Part shown: piece by piece, positions 8,343 through 16,906 of the stretch | Position numbering within the stretch: position 1 is the first letter of the stretch | How the letters are laid out: the number at the start of each line of letters is the position of its first letter | From: Chloroflexota bacterium | Lineage (GTDB): Bacteria; Chloroflexota; Dehalococcoidia; Lucifugimonadales; Lucifugimonadaceae | Direction: 5' to 3' | DNA: 64,000 nt | Assembly (NCBI GenBank): GCA_029262735.1 | Contig: JAJCYY010000031.1 | Span: 1 to 64,000 of the forward strand | Made by a program: the position numbers and the translations under genes | The notes under the pieces: model-generated | Databases searched by the model: none | What the model was told of the DNA's origin: nothing | What the model saw: only the letters and a program-made list of their open reading frames with translations

Positions 8343-9239
8343 GTGACCGCACCATCCCAGGAAAAACTGCCGCCTGTCCGCTACCTCGGCATCGGCCACC
8401 AATCGCAGGACATCCACATCACTGCGAACGGTGAACGCTCCGACGCTGAGCACGGCGGCGCATCGCTCTACACGGCGCTCACCGCCTGGCTCTTGACCGG
8501 AGAGCGCGTAGCCGTCGTGTCAGCAACCGGCCCCGACGCCATTACTGGCGATAACCAGGGCCCAGGCTCGACCGGTCTTGAGACATATGCTGCCCCTGAC
8601 GGTGAACAGACCCGTTTTGTAGATTGGCGAGAAGACGACACGCGACGCCAGCGACTGATCAGCCGCGCACCTGCCATCGACGGCTCACTCGGAATGCTGG
8701 GCCAGCGTGGCAGAAACGCCTCCACCATCTTCGTTGGTCCACTGCTCAACGAACTACCGCTCAACTGCCGAAGCTGGTTCTGGGCGGATTTCGCCTGCCT
8801 CATCCCGCAAGGATGGTTCCGAGTCGTCGGAGCTGACGGTGTGATTACGCTGGCGGCGCCCGACGTCGCTCGGATCATCGGACCGTGGGACCTTGTCGTG
8901 CTGTCGCACGAAGAGGCGGATGCCGTCACTGACCTCGACCCGTGGAAGCAGCTCACCCGAATGCTCGCAGTAACCCGCGGCAGCCGGGGGGCGACCGTCT
9001 ACTCGGAGGGTCAGGAACACGAGATAGCTGCGATCAAACCTCCTGCGGTTGTCGACACTACTGGGGCGGGCGATGTCTGGAGTGCGGCGTTCACGATTCG
9101 CTACAACGAGACGCGAAGCATCCCGGAATCGGGATGCTTCGCCGCCGCTGCCGCAGCGATCTGCGTCAGCCGGACCGGTCTGCGCGGCGTCCCTGAGTCG
9201 AGACAGGAAGTAGATGAACTGCTGGCAACAACTCGCTAG
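8343..9239 (+). CDS. PfkB/ribokinase-family sugar or nucleoside kinase
   Basis: A 298-residue protein starting at GTG 8343. The PfkB second signature DTTGAGDVWSAAF lies at about residues 237-249, with the catalytic Asp in GAGD, and AVTRGSRGATVY is the strand before it. The N-terminus is shorter and less typical than in ribokinase: LGIGHQSQDIHITANG followed by HGGASLYTALTAWLL. Family members phosphorylate sugars, nucleosides or similar alcohols with ATP in the cytoplasm. The substrate cannot be predicted. It follows jag by 46 bp on the same strand but is not part of the conserved cluster. Confidence 0.85.
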   Translation: MTAPSQEKLPPVRYLGIGHQSQDIHITANGERSDAEHGGASLYTALTAWLLTGERVAVVSATGPDAITGDNQGPGSTGLETYAAPDGEQTRFVDWREDDTRRQRLISRAPAIDGSLGMLGQRGRNASTIFVGPLLNELPLNCRSWFWADFACLIPQGWFRVVGADGVITLAAPDVARIIGPWDLVVLSHEEADAVTDLDPWKQLTRMLAVTRGSRGATVYSEGQEHEIAAIKPPAVVDTTGAGDVWSAAFTIRYNETRSIPESGCFAAAAAAICVSRTGLRGVPESRQEVDELLATTR

Positions 9240-9240
9240 C

Positions 9241-9482
9241 TGTACATCTTGCTCAGGGAGAGGGTGAAAGCTTCTGCCAGCCTGATCTGCCGAACGGTGT
9301 CATCCCGACCGCAGCGGAGGGATCTTACCGGGCATGAGTCTTAGCTGGTTCATTCGAGCATTCACCGTTCCCACCCGCTGTGAATGTGTCAACGCCGGGA
9401 GATTCTGAATCAAGTTCAGAATGACAAAGAAACCCCTCCCTCACCTCAATCCTCACAGGCTGGGAGAGGAGAAAAACAACTC
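9241..9482. repeat. Intergenic palindromic modules (gap after PfkB kinase)
   Basis: This gap has no gene. It carries a module GTCATCCCGACCGCAGCGG at 9300-9318 followed by AGGGATCTTAC, and the module ATTCTGAATCAAGTTCAGAA at 9402-9421, a near-perfect palindrome ending in TGACA. A pyrimidine/purine module (CTCCCTCACC ... GGGAGAGGAG) follows to about 9475. The same modules recur elsewhere in the window. Confidence 0.75.
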
Positions 9483-9485
9483 CCG

Positions 9486-9977
9486 CTAATCCAGCCCGAG
9501 TGCCTTCAGCGCATCGCCCTTGTTCAGCACCGACCCGGTCTGTCGCCACACCTCCTGCCCGAGGTCGTTGAACACGATGAAAGTGGGCGTCGAAAAGGCG
9601 TTAAACTCCCGCATCAGCGGCAAGGCCAGTCCGTCCTGCACATTCAACCGCAGCACCTGCGCCCTCTCGCCAACATCGGACTCCAGGCTTCTAACGTTCG
9701 GCTCGCTCGCCAGGCACAGCGTGCACGTGTTCGAGAAGAACTCGACGAAGACCGGTTGCCCCGATGCCAGCACCTGGTTTGCCTCATCGGTCGATGCCAC
9801 CGTGCTGCCGCCGGGCCGCAACAGCGAAAAGCCGATCAGCGCAAGCACCAGCACCGTCGAATAGAGTGGAATGCGCACGCGCCACCGCTTGATCGGCAGC
9901 AGCAGGAACATCGACAGCAGGAGCACCGGGAAGGCGATGACCAACGAGTATGAGTTCAGCAGTTCGGTAAACGACAT
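9486..9977 (-). CDS. Membrane-anchored thioredoxin-like protein
   Basis: About 163 residues from the ATG at 9977 (GAAG upstream). Two hydrophobic helices (SLVIAFPVLLLSMFLLL and IPLYSTVLVLALIGFSLL) are followed by a thioredoxin fold: QPVFVEFFSNTCTLCLASEPNVRSLE, with the redox pair in CTLC and the strand-turn FSTPTFIVFNDLGQEVW, including the conserved cis-proline. It should sit in the membrane with the thioredoxin domain outside or at the membrane face, acting in thiol exchange. CTLC is not the WCGPC of true thioredoxins, so substrate and direction are open. No partner gene is adjacent. Confidence 0.82.
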   Translation of the reverse strand: MSFTELLNSYSLVIAFPVLLLSMFLLLPIKRWRVRIPLYSTVLVLALIGFSLLRPGGSTVASTDEANQVLASGQPVFVEFFSNTCTLCLASEPNVRSLESDVGERAQVLRLNVQDGLALPLMREFNAFSTPTFIVFNDLGQEVWRQTGSVLNKGDALKALGLD

Positions 9978-10106
9978 TTTTTTCTTCAGTTCGGCGCGCC
10001 CGGCACGCTGCAACTATGTCTGCGCTCTGGCTGTGATGTGCAAGACGCTCGCCACAACTGATACGTCGCACGCAACCCGTGCGATTCTGTGTAGTCTCAG
10101 AGTGAG

Positions 10107-10553
10107 ATGTACAAACTGCTCAAACCGTTTCTGGCAATCAGCAACGCATTTGTGAAATGGGTGCTGCGGAGCCGCCTTCACTGGCTGCTCAGCCGAAAAG
10201 TCGTCCTGCTCGAAGTGACCGGTCGAAAAAGCGGTCGCACTTACCTTGTCCCGGTTAACTAAAGGCCGTTTGAGGACGGCATCTCGATCATGACCTATCG
10301 ACGCAGGCAGTGGTGGCGAAACATCCGGCCCGGAGCCGAGCTGCCTGTCTACCTGGAAGGGAAGCGGACCATCACGACCCCGGAGGTCATCACAGAAGAC
10401 CTCGAAGCCATCGGCGCAGGACTTGTCGATCGCGGATGGGTGCGGAAGTCCGTGGCACCAGCTAGGGCCGGGGACAGCGTACTGATCAGGCTGCACCTTC
10501 CCGAATCAGCAGTTGCACCAATAGTTGTTAGTGGCGAAAACGAAAAGAGCTGA
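10107..10553 (+). pseudogene. Deazaflavin (F420)-dependent nitroreductase-like gene with in-frame TAA
   Basis: From ATG 10107 the frame reads 51 residues ending GRKSGRTYLVPVN, then TAA at 10260-10262, then continues in the same frame with RPFEDGISIMTYRRRQWWRNI and on to 10553. The two parts together match the DDN-like nitroreductase family, whose members use F420 or related cofactors; GRKSG and WWRN are family hallmarks. The stop stands where relatives usually have an aromatic residue after VPVN, so a single base change (TAC or TAT to TAA) explains it. Either the gene is freshly broken or the base is a sequencing error. A downstream ATG (10290) would make only an 87-residue remnant. Confidence 0.75.
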
Positions 10554-10559
10554 AACCCT

Positions 10560-11654
10560 TTGAACGAGACGAAAGCCCGGAAATTCCTCGAGCGCATCGG
10601 CGAGATATACAGCGGCGCCGCTCTCACCCTCATGATCGATGTCGGCTTCCGCGCCGGCCTCTGGGAGGCGGCGGCACAGGGCCCCGCAACCAGTGAACAA
10701 CTGGCAGCCCTCGCTGGTCTTGAAGAGCGCTACGTACGCGAATGGCTGGGAGCGGTGACGACCGGGGAGATCATGGAGTACGAGCCGGAAAACCGGACCT
10801 ACTCACTGGCTCCGGAACACGCCATCAGCCTCACTGGCGAAGGCGGCTCCAACCGTGCGCCAAACGCAGGGCTACTCACCTATCTCGGCAAACACGTCAA
10901 CTCTGTCGTCAATGCGTTTCGCGATGGCGGAGGGGTGCCGTACTCCCAGTACAGGCCGGAGTTCACCGGACTCATGGACCAGCGCTTCCGACGTGAGTAC
11001 GACGAGCGGCTGCTCGATGGCTACATCAGGGTCGTCCCGGGTCTCGATGAACGGCTTGTCTCAGGCATCAGCGTCTGTGACATTGGCTGCGGCACGGGTC
11101 ACAACATGAACCTGATGGCTGCTGCCTATCCTGCGTCCACGTTCGTCGGGTTCGACATCGCAGCTGACGCCATCGATCTTGCCCGAGCAGAAGCGGCCGA
11201 AATGGGACTCGGCAACGTCGGTTTCGAAGTGCAGGACGCCACGAATCTACCCGGTGGCCTCTCATTCGACCTCATGACCACCTTCGACGCCGTGCACGAC
11301 CAGGCAAACCCGCAGGGAGCGCTCAACGAGATCAGCCGCTGCCTCGCTCCCGGTGGGGTCTACCTGATGATCGATATCAAGGCGTCGAGCGACATTAAAA
11401 ACAACATAGGGAATCCGCTCGCCCCCTACCTGTACACCGTTAGCACGATGCACTGCATGACGGTTTCACTGGCCGCAAACGGCGCCGGACTTGGCACGGT
11501 GTGGGGACGCGAGCTGGCGCTGGAGATGCTGACGACCGCCGGGATGAGCGAAGTGGAAGTCCTCGACTCCTCAAATCCGACAAACAGCATTTATGTTTGC
11601 AGAAAGGCAGGGGGTAGGAAGACCTCTCCCTCCCTTCGAAAGGGAGACAGTTAG
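10560..11654 (+). CDS. Class I SAM-dependent methyltransferase with N-terminal winged helix
   Basis: 364 residues from TTG 10560, 6 bp after the broken nitroreductase. Residues 1-100 form a winged-helix/dimerisation region (GLWEAAAQGPATSEQLAALAG, LEERYVREWLGAVTTGEI). The Rossmann methyltransferase core follows: motif I VCDIGCGTGHN at about 171-181, VGFDIAADAIDLAR, then FDAVHDQANPQGALNEISRCLAPGGVYLMID. This arrangement is that of Rv2258c-like or O-methyltransferase-like enzymes; the substrate is unknown. The last 14 codons (GGRKTSPSLRKGDS) and the stop come from a dispersed intergenic repeat, so the natural C-terminus has probably been replaced. Confidence 0.88.
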   Translation: MNETKARKFLERIGEIYSGAALTLMIDVGFRAGLWEAAAQGPATSEQLAALAGLEERYVREWLGAVTTGEIMEYEPENRTYSLAPEHAISLTGEGGSNRAPNAGLLTYLGKHVNSVVNAFRDGGGVPYSQYRPEFTGLMDQRFRREYDERLLDGYIRVVPGLDERLVSGISVCDIGCGTGHNMNLMAAAYPASTFVGFDIAADAIDLARAEAAEMGLGNVGFEVQDATNLPGGLSFDLMTTFDAVHDQANPQGALNEISRCLAPGGVYLMIDIKASSDIKNNIGNPLAPYLYTVSTMHCMTVSLAANGAGLGTVWGRELALEMLTTAGMSEVEVLDSSNPTNSIYVCRKAGGRKTSPSLRKGDS

Positions 11655-11668
11655 AGGGTGGGTTGCTT
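11620..11668. repeat. Pyrimidine/purine palindromic repeat running into the methyltransferase gene
   Basis: CTCTCCCTCCCTTCGAAAGG followed by GAGACAGTTAGAGGGTGGGTTG. A close copy is at 35871-35908 and related forms at 32948-33000 and 46301-46338. This copy supplies the end of the methyltransferase reading frame. Confidence 0.7.
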
Positions 11669-11812
11669 TGTTCTCTGTCCCAGGCACAGATCTTATTTTT
11701 CAACCACCGATACTCGCAGCACCCACGAGTGCCTGAGATGTGTTTCGACTACCTGGAAAAGCCCGACTATACTGCGCCACTGAATAAATGAACTTCCAAC
11801 AAGGAACAGGCA

Positions 11813-12826
11813 ATGACTCTCGGCGTGGCAATACTCGGAACTGGCCGGCTGGGCGGACGCTACATAGACACCGTCAACACATCCGAAGATGCAGAGGTCC
11901 GCGTCGTCGCAGAACCTCGTGAGGAGCAGGTCTCGGACCTCAAAGTCCAGCATCCAAACATCGACTTTGTCGCCGGTTATCAAGAGACCCTCGGCCGTGA
12001 CGACATCGACGTCGTCGTCGGCACACTTCCGCACTGGCTGCACCACCAGGCCGCCATCGACTCTCTCAACGCCGGAAAGCACGTCTATCTTGAGAAGCCA
12101 ATGGCTCTCAGCACGGTTGAAGCGGACGAAATGATCGCCGCTGCCAAAGCCAACAAGCGCATGTTGATGACCGCCCACACACAGCGCTACTTCGGCGAGA
12201 ACATCAAGATGAAGGAGATCATCGACTCCGGGGACCTTGGAAAGGTCGTGATGGTCAATGCCATGTGGGTAAAGCCGTTGGTCCCGGACTCCCGCCCGCC
12301 CTGGATGCTGGAGAAGGACAGGGGCGGCGGCATGGGTCAGATGGACGGGACGCATCTCATTGACCGCCTGATGTGGCTGCTTGGCGACGATATCTACTCC
12401 GTCAGCGGGACCACCAGCAACTTCACTCACCCTCACCTCAGTGCCGACGACTCCGGCCACCACTTCCTGCGCTGGAAGTCCGGTCCAACGGCATCGATCA
12501 CTCGCATGGGATGGGCCCACGGCATCACGGAGTACGGCGCCGACTACTACTTCACGAACGGCCAGGCGAAGCATCGTCGTGCCTACAGCGGCATTGGCCA
12601 GACCGGCGTCTGGGTCGAACGAAATAACGATTGGGATGAAGTGCCGTTCGAACCGGTTGACTCGATGGAGGTCCAGTTCAAGGACTTTGCGCGGGCGCTG
12701 GTCCGAGGTGACGCCGACGCGCCGACCCCGATGACTTACGGGAGAAAGGTCCTCAAGGTCCTTGAGGCGACCGAGGAATCGCACCGGACAGGCAAAGAGA
12801 TCATCATCGACAACCTGATGGACTGA
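11813..12826 (+). CDS. Gfo/Idh/MocA family oxidoreductase
   Basis: 337 residues from ATG 11813, with AAGGAACAGGCA upstream. The N-terminal Rossmann domain shows VAILGTGRLGGRYIDTV; EKPMALS at about residues 94-100 is the conserved family motif carrying the catalytic lysine. The C-terminal half (GGGMGQMDGTHLIDRLMWLLGD ...) is the substrate-binding domain. Members oxidise or reduce sugars and cyclitols with NAD(P). A strong promoter-like stretch was not found. A 381-codon open frame on the opposite strand is an artefact of codon bias. Confidence 0.92.
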   Translation: MTLGVAILGTGRLGGRYIDTVNTSEDAEVRVVAEPREEQVSDLKVQHPNIDFVAGYQETLGRDDIDVVVGTLPHWLHHQAAIDSLNAGKHVYLEKPMALSTVEADEMIAAAKANKRMLMTAHTQRYFGENIKMKEIIDSGDLGKVVMVNAMWVKPLVPDSRPPWMLEKDRGGGMGQMDGTHLIDRLMWLLGDDIYSVSGTTSNFTHPHLSADDSGHHFLRWKSGPTASITRMGWAHGITEYGADYYFTNGQAKHRRAYSGIGQTGVWVERNNDWDEVPFEPVDSMEVQFKDFARALVRGDADAPTPMTYGRKVLKVLEATEESHRTGKEIIIDNLMD

Positions 12827-12840
12827 GGCGGCATTCATTC

Positions 12841-13035
12841 TGGTAAGGGCGCGCCCGCAAGCGGGCGCCGCTTGCTGCGCCCGGTGCGCGAAGCGGACGG
12901 TTTGTCATCCCGACCTTCGCGGAGGGATCTTACCGAGCATGATCCTGAGGCTGTTCAAAGGAGCCTGAGCCAAACTACCCTACCGTCCATGTGAGAACAC
13001 CTGAAAGACTCTGAATCAAGTTCAGAATGACACCC
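12841..13035. repeat. Composite of palindromic intergenic modules
   Basis: GGGCGCGCCCGCAAGCGGGC (12847-12866) with a flanking CGCTTGCTGCGCCCGG, then TGTCATCCCGACCTTCGCGG (12903-12922) and ACTCTGAATCAAGTTCAGAA (13008-13027). All three modules occur elsewhere here. Nothing coding is seen between 12827 and 13065. Confidence 0.75.
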
Positions 13036-13065
13036 TAGACCCGCAATCGGGACGAAAGAAGCGCG

Positions 13066-13572
13066 CTACTTCTTCAAGTGTTGCAACAGTCCCTTCGGGT
13101 CCGCCCACTCGTCCGGGACCCTGAGCGCGAGCACCGAGCCGTCGCACGTCATCTCGTTCTCGTACGAGTACAACTTGACCGATAGCGCTGTCTTCTTCCC
13201 GCCGGAGTCAGTGATCTTCGACCGCACCGTGATCGGCCCGGCGACCGGCGTGGGAAGCCGGTAGTTCACCTGTAGCGATGCCGTCGCGTACCAGATCTTC
13301 TGGCCCTCACCGACCTCTCGCCCTTCGCGTCGATATGCGTCCGCGATAGCAGTGCAGACACTGTGGCAGTCGATGACCGATGCGATGATCCCGCCGTTCA
13401 TCACATCGGGCGGCATCGCTGCGTGGTGCGGCTGCGGCTCGAACACGCAGACAGACTCGTCGCCTTCCCAGAAACTCTTGATGCGCAGCCCGCGCTCGTT
13501 CCACGCCCCGCAACCGAAGCAATGGTTCCCGTGTAGACCGTCCTGGAAATATGTATGGTCCGCTGACACCAA
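13066..13572 (-). CDS. PaaI-like hotdog-fold thioesterase
   Basis: 168 residues. The hotdog core is visible: HHAAMPPDVMNGGIIASVIDCHSVCTAIA, with the central helix beginning NGGIIASVIDCH, then TASLQVNYRLPTPVAGPITVRSKI. A start FQDGLHGNHCFGCGAWNERGLRI carries the HCFGCG motif often found at the N-terminus of this subgroup. Such proteins hydrolyse acyl-CoA thioesters as dimers or tetramers. TTG at 13572 or GTG at 13569 is the start; CGGAG lies 8-11 nt upstream. There is no operon partner, as repeats flank it on both sides. Confidence 0.85.
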   Translation of the reverse strand: MVSADHTYFQDGLHGNHCFGCGAWNERGLRIKSFWEGDESVCVFEPQPHHAAMPPDVMNGGIIASVIDCHSVCTAIADAYRREGREVGEGQKIWYATASLQVNYRLPTPVAGPITVRSKITDSGGKKTALSVKLYSYENEMTCDGSVLALRVPDEWADPKGLLQHLKK

Positions 13573-13599
13573 AGTGCTGACTCCGATTTTTTTAGCTGC

Positions 13600-13830
13600 G
13601 CTCTGTCACTTTCGCCCCAGTCTGACCTCCGGGACAGAAAGCGTACAGCCGTGTTTCCTGAGCGAAGTGAAACGAAGTCGAAGGATCTCTCGCGCTGACA
13701 CCCTTAATGTCAAGATCACTCGTCTCCCACAAGGCCAGTCGCATCAAGACGACCAGACTCCCTTGCAAACCACCGTGCCAAGATCACCCATCACCAACTA
13801 GAGACCCTTCGACTACGCTCAGGGAACACT
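13600..13830. repeat. Gap with degenerate palindromic modules
   Basis: The stretch 13573-13896 holds no gene. It contains CCTGAGCGAAGTGAAACGAA (13659-13678) followed by GTCGAAGGATCTC and, in the opposite orientation, CCCTTCGACTACGCTCAGGG (13805-13824). The remainder shows no recognisable element. Confidence 0.55.
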
Positions 13831-13896
13831 TGGGTCGCCACTCACCATGCCGCCCAAACAAACACCTGCGCACGACAAGCTAACATCGAATCCGCC

Positions 13897-15156
13897 ATGA
13901 GTGAGACCGCTGCCACTACGAACATCACCTTCGATACGGAACCCGAAGAAGCGCGCGCACGTCGGCGCACACTGCTCATCGTCTCGCTGGCATCGCTCTT
14001 CGGGCTATCGGTCTGGTTCTCGACAAACGCCATATCGGGCGCACTCGAAGCCGAAAAAGGCCTGACCGAACAGGATGTAGCGTGGCTGACCATCGCCGTC
14101 CAGCTCGGCTTCGTCTTCGGCACCGTCGCCATCGCCCTCACCAACCTCGCCGACCTGCTCAACGCCCGCACACTCTTTCTCGTCTCGGCAATCGGCGCGG
14201 GCGTGCTCAACCTCCTCGTAATCCCATTCGACAACCTTCCCTTGCTCATACTCGTCCGCTTCGGCACAGGCGCATTTCTCGCCGGAGTCTATCCGCCCGC
14301 CATGAAGGTGCTTTCTGGCTGGTTCGTGAAGCGCCGCGGCTTCGCGCTAGGCATGATGATCGGCGCCCTGACGCTCGGCTCCGGCTCACCGCACCTCCTC
14401 AGGTCGATATTCATCGACAACTGGGAAGCCGTCATCCTGGGCAGCTCATTCCTGGCATTCGCCGGTGGTGTAGCAATGAGAGCGCTCGTCCGCGACGGGC
14501 CATACGAAGTCCCTGCAGCAAAATTCCGGCCCGCATACATGCTGAACGTATTCACCGAGCGCGGCCTGCGGCTGTCCCTGATCGGCTATCTCGGCCACAT
14601 GTGGGAGCTGTACGCAATGTGGGCGTGGATTGGCACGTTCATGGTGGTCGTCATCGGCACACGTCCGCTGATCGGCGACTCCCTGGACCTCGCCAGCACT
14701 CTGACATTCCTGGTCTTTTTAGTCGGCGCAGTTGCAAGCCCGTTGGCCGGGATTCTCGCCGAGCGTATCGGCAGGACCGGAGTCACCAGCCTCGTGATGG
14801 TGCTTTCGGGATCAATGGCGCTGTTCATCGGGTTTCTGCCAGTGAGTTTGGCGCCGCTCATCGTGATCGTTGCGATGATCTGGGGAGCGACCGTCGTCTC
14901 CGACTCCGCCCAGTTCTCGACAGCCGTGACCGAACTCGCATCCCCCGAATACAGGGGCACAATGCTCACGTTCCAGACCGGTCTCGGCTTCCTGCTGACC
15001 GCCGGTTCGATCTGGCTGGTGCCGGTGCTGGAGGACGCGAACGGATGGGGAGTTGCGTTCGCCGTGCTCGCAATTGGCCCGGTGGTCGGCACGATCGCCA
15101 TGTTGCGCCTGCGAAGCCTGCCCGAGGCCCGGCGCCTCGCCGGGGGACGAGGCTAG
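13897..15156 (+). CDS. Major facilitator superfamily transporter
   Basis: 419 residues with about twelve hydrophobic segments and a cytoplasmic N-terminus. The first transmembrane helix follows RRRTLLIVSLASLFGLSVWFSTNAISG. VRFGTGAFLAGVYPPAMKVLSGWFVKRRGFALG lies in the position of the MFS motif between helices 4 and 5. AGILAERIGRTGVTSLVMVLSG marks the second-half motif A. It resembles MFS members annotated as nitrate/nitrite or sugar exporters, but substrate is not predictable. Its stop lies 6 bp from the convergent phosphotransferase gene. Confidence 0.9.
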   Translation: MSETAATTNITFDTEPEEARARRRTLLIVSLASLFGLSVWFSTNAISGALEAEKGLTEQDVAWLTIAVQLGFVFGTVAIALTNLADLLNARTLFLVSAIGAGVLNLLVIPFDNLPLLILVRFGTGAFLAGVYPPAMKVLSGWFVKRRGFALGMMIGALTLGSGSPHLLRSIFIDNWEAVILGSSFLAFAGGVAMRALVRDGPYEVPAAKFRPAYMLNVFTERGLRLSLIGYLGHMWELYAMWAWIGTFMVVVIGTRPLIGDSLDLASTLTFLVFLVGAVASPLAGILAERIGRTGVTSLVMVLSGSMALFIGFLPVSLAPLIVIVAMIWGATVVSDSAQFSTAVTELASPEYRGTMLTFQTGLGFLLTAGSIWLVPVLEDANGWGVAFAVLAIGPVVGTIAMLRLRSLPEARRLAGGRG

Positions 15157-15162
15157 AGCATC

Positions 15163-16131
15163 TCACTGCAATAGCTCCAGGATCAAATCGGCGTGAGCCG
15201 CACGAAGCTTTTCCACCGTCATCACGCTGCCCGAGCCGATCTGCTGGAACGACGGTAGCCACCTTGCAACGTCCGGCATCGGTCTCCTTAGCTCCCGCAA
15301 CGCCCAGAACCTGAACGAATCTAGCTGGCGACCGGTCTCGCCTCTGTAAACCTCGAGAAAATTGCGCTCCGCATCACGCCACGACTCGAACCTGTAGTTG
15401 ACCACAGCCGCTGCGACATCCATCACCGGGTCACCGATCCCAATCTCCTCGAAATCGACAACCGCCACAAGCTTCTGGCCCTGCCACAGCGTGTTCCCGG
15501 GCCAGTAGTCGCCGTGCACGAAATCTCCTTCTTTTCCGTCCTCGGGGACGATCTTCCTCGATTCTGCTCGCTGCTCGGCCCATAGCCGCGCCCCAAGATG
15601 ATGCCCCGCCACGTTCTCCGGAGCATCGACATCCGCAAGAAGCGATCTCTCCAGTGCGTTGTAGTCCCTGAGCTTCCGACGCAATCCGCTGTCCAGCGAA
15701 ACATCGTGAAGACGCACCAGCATCTGCGCCATCTGCGTCGTGTAGTCGATCGGGTCTTCGGGCGACAACAGCGGCGCACCGTCAATGAACTCAATCAGCG
15801 TCGCGGGCTCGGCAAATACGCCGTCATCGTCCAGCCACAGCGGCTCGGGAACAGGAACGCTCTCACTTCTCAAAAGCTGCAGCACTTCCAGTTCTGTGTG
15901 CGCTGCATCGATATTGTCGTCGCGCGACCAGCTGCCTCGTCGCCTGAGCACCACCTTGAACTCGCCTTTTGATCCGGTGGCGCCCCGCTCTGTCACCAGC
16001 AGCACGTCCATCGTGCAGCCGAGGCCGCCGAGAATCCGATGTCCGAACCGCACAGATCCACCGGGCGCAATCGCATCGGCTACAGCTGCTAACTGATCTT
16101 CAGTTGGTTCTGGCGCGTACTGCATCGGCAC
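15163..16131 (-). CDS. Phosphotransferase family protein (APH/choline-kinase fold)
   Basis: 322 residues with an aminoglycoside-phosphotransferase fold. The catalytic loop is HGDYWPGNTLW (about residues 208-218) with the base Asp, followed by the metal-binding DFEEIGIGDPVMDVA. The N-terminal lobe starts with RILGGLGCTMDVLLV and has VVLRRRG supplying the ATP lysine/arginine region. Such enzymes phosphorylate small hydroxylated molecules, in soil and marine bacteria often acyl-CoA-linked or unknown substrates. It is monocistronic and ends next to the convergent MFS gene. Confidence 0.86.
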   Translation of the reverse strand: MPMQYAPEPTEDQLAAVADAIAPGGSVRFGHRILGGLGCTMDVLLVTERGATGSKGEFKVVLRRRGSWSRDDNIDAAHTELEVLQLLRSESVPVPEPLWLDDDGVFAEPATLIEFIDGAPLLSPEDPIDYTTQMAQMLVRLHDVSLDSGLRRKLRDYNALERSLLADVDAPENVAGHHLGARLWAEQRAESRKIVPEDGKEGDFVHGDYWPGNTLWQGQKLVAVVDFEEIGIGDPVMDVAAAVVNYRFESWRDAERNFLEVYRGETGRQLDSFRFWALRELRRPMPDVARWLPSFQQIGSGSVMTVEKLRAAHADLILELLQ

Positions 16132-16171
16132 AGGATATCGTCAGCGATCATCCAGGTGCGCTCTTGCCGCC

Positions 16172-16206
16172 CAAAATAAAACGGGCCCGCCAGATGGCGG
16201 ACCCGC
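16172..16206 (-). terminator. Rho-independent terminator for the small gene at 16265-16513
   Basis: Read on the minus strand, GGGTCCGCCA and TGGCGGGCCC form a 10-bp stem (one G-U pair; the innermost pairs likely open into the loop), immediately followed by GTTTTATTTT. It lies about 60 nt beyond the stop of the small gene. Confidence 0.8.
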
Positions 16207-16264
16207 TTGGAGGTTCCCCTGACCGAGTTGGACCGTAGTCCCAACTCGAGGCCAAATTAGACGG

Positions 16265-16513
16265 TCAGGCGGCCCGGTTGTATCCACCACCGTCGTGGTG
16301 CGGCAGGAACTGCAGAACGCGGGCACGCTTGCGGCCCCGCTCTGTGATCTTGCCGTCGGAAAGCATGTGCCAGAAACGGTCCTGACCGTCGACGCCCTCA
16401 GGGCAGACGGTCGCCTTCTCACCCGGCTTCAGCACCACGCCAAGCTTGCCGCGTGCTGGAACGATCTCTGAATGATTCGAAGTGTTCTGTACGTTTATGA
16501 ATGTCATTTTCAT
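16265..16513 (-). CDS. Small protein of unknown function
   Basis: 82 residues, not recognised. It starts MKMTFINVQNTSNHSEIVPA and has a basic stretch ERGRKRARVLQF and a Gly/His-rich end (PHHDGGGYNRAA). No signal peptide or membrane helix is seen. The ATG at 16507 (third codon) has GGGGG 8 nt upstream and may be the true start. It has its own terminator at 16172-16206 and a long leader region upstream, so it is likely expressed as a single gene. The presence of a terminator is the main reason to believe it is real. Confidence 0.6.
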   Translation of the reverse strand: MKMTFINVQNTSNHSEIVPARGKLGVVLKPGEKATVCPEGVDGQDRFWHMLSDGKITERGRKRARVLQFLPHHDGGGYNRAA

Positions 16514-16686
16514 GCCCCCGGACGCTGTAGCTCGGTCTGGCCGATCTGGCGCTTGACCGCTCGTTTCGACAACCTGCGCCGGTCGTTTGCTGCTATGCCA
16601 ACAAGCTATCGCTCGATTCGGGGACGCGATTCAAGGCTAGCTACACAAAGCGGATGTGGGGTAACCGACACTGCTTTGAGCCGACC

Positions 16687-16796
16687 GGCTCATGTGGGTG
16701 AGCCTTCAGGGTCGCACCGCAGTTTGCACGCACCTGCCGAGGGTGGCTCAGGCCCACGAGCCACGGCACAACAACGGGCGTGTTTTCGACCACGCC
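16687..16796. ncRNA. Possible structured RNA: three consecutive hairpins
   Basis: The 16514-16906 gap has no convincing gene. Three perfect stems follow one another: GGCTCA/TGAGCC (16687-16704), GTGGCTC/GAGCCAC (16743-16764) and GGCGTG/CACGCC (16777-16796), with loops of 6, 8 and 8 nt. The loop of the first (TGTGGG) and that of the second (AGGCCCAC) can pair over five bases (GTGGG with CCCAC), as in a kissing interaction. Strand is undetermined. It could equally be a transcriptional attenuator. Confidence 0.35.
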
Positions 16797-16906
16797 GCTG
16801 GCGGCCTGCACGGGCAATAGCGAGAAGATGTGAGGCGGGAAGGTAAGAACGAATTGGCAGGCGAGCCGTCATTTGGGTAACACATCGCGTATCACCTGTG
16901 AAAAAG

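Noticed and set aside
10260-10262. Recoding of the stop in the nitroreductase-like gene
   Set aside because: The codon is TAA, for which no recoding is known; mutation or error is simpler.
11693-12838. 381-codon open frame opposite the Gfo/Idh/MocA gene
   Set aside because: No family features, and it is the antisense of a well-conserved oxidoreductase; high-GC codon bias creates such frames.
14082-15314. 410-codon rightward frame overlapping the MFS gene
   Set aside because: Arg/Pro/His-rich shadow of the transporter in another frame.
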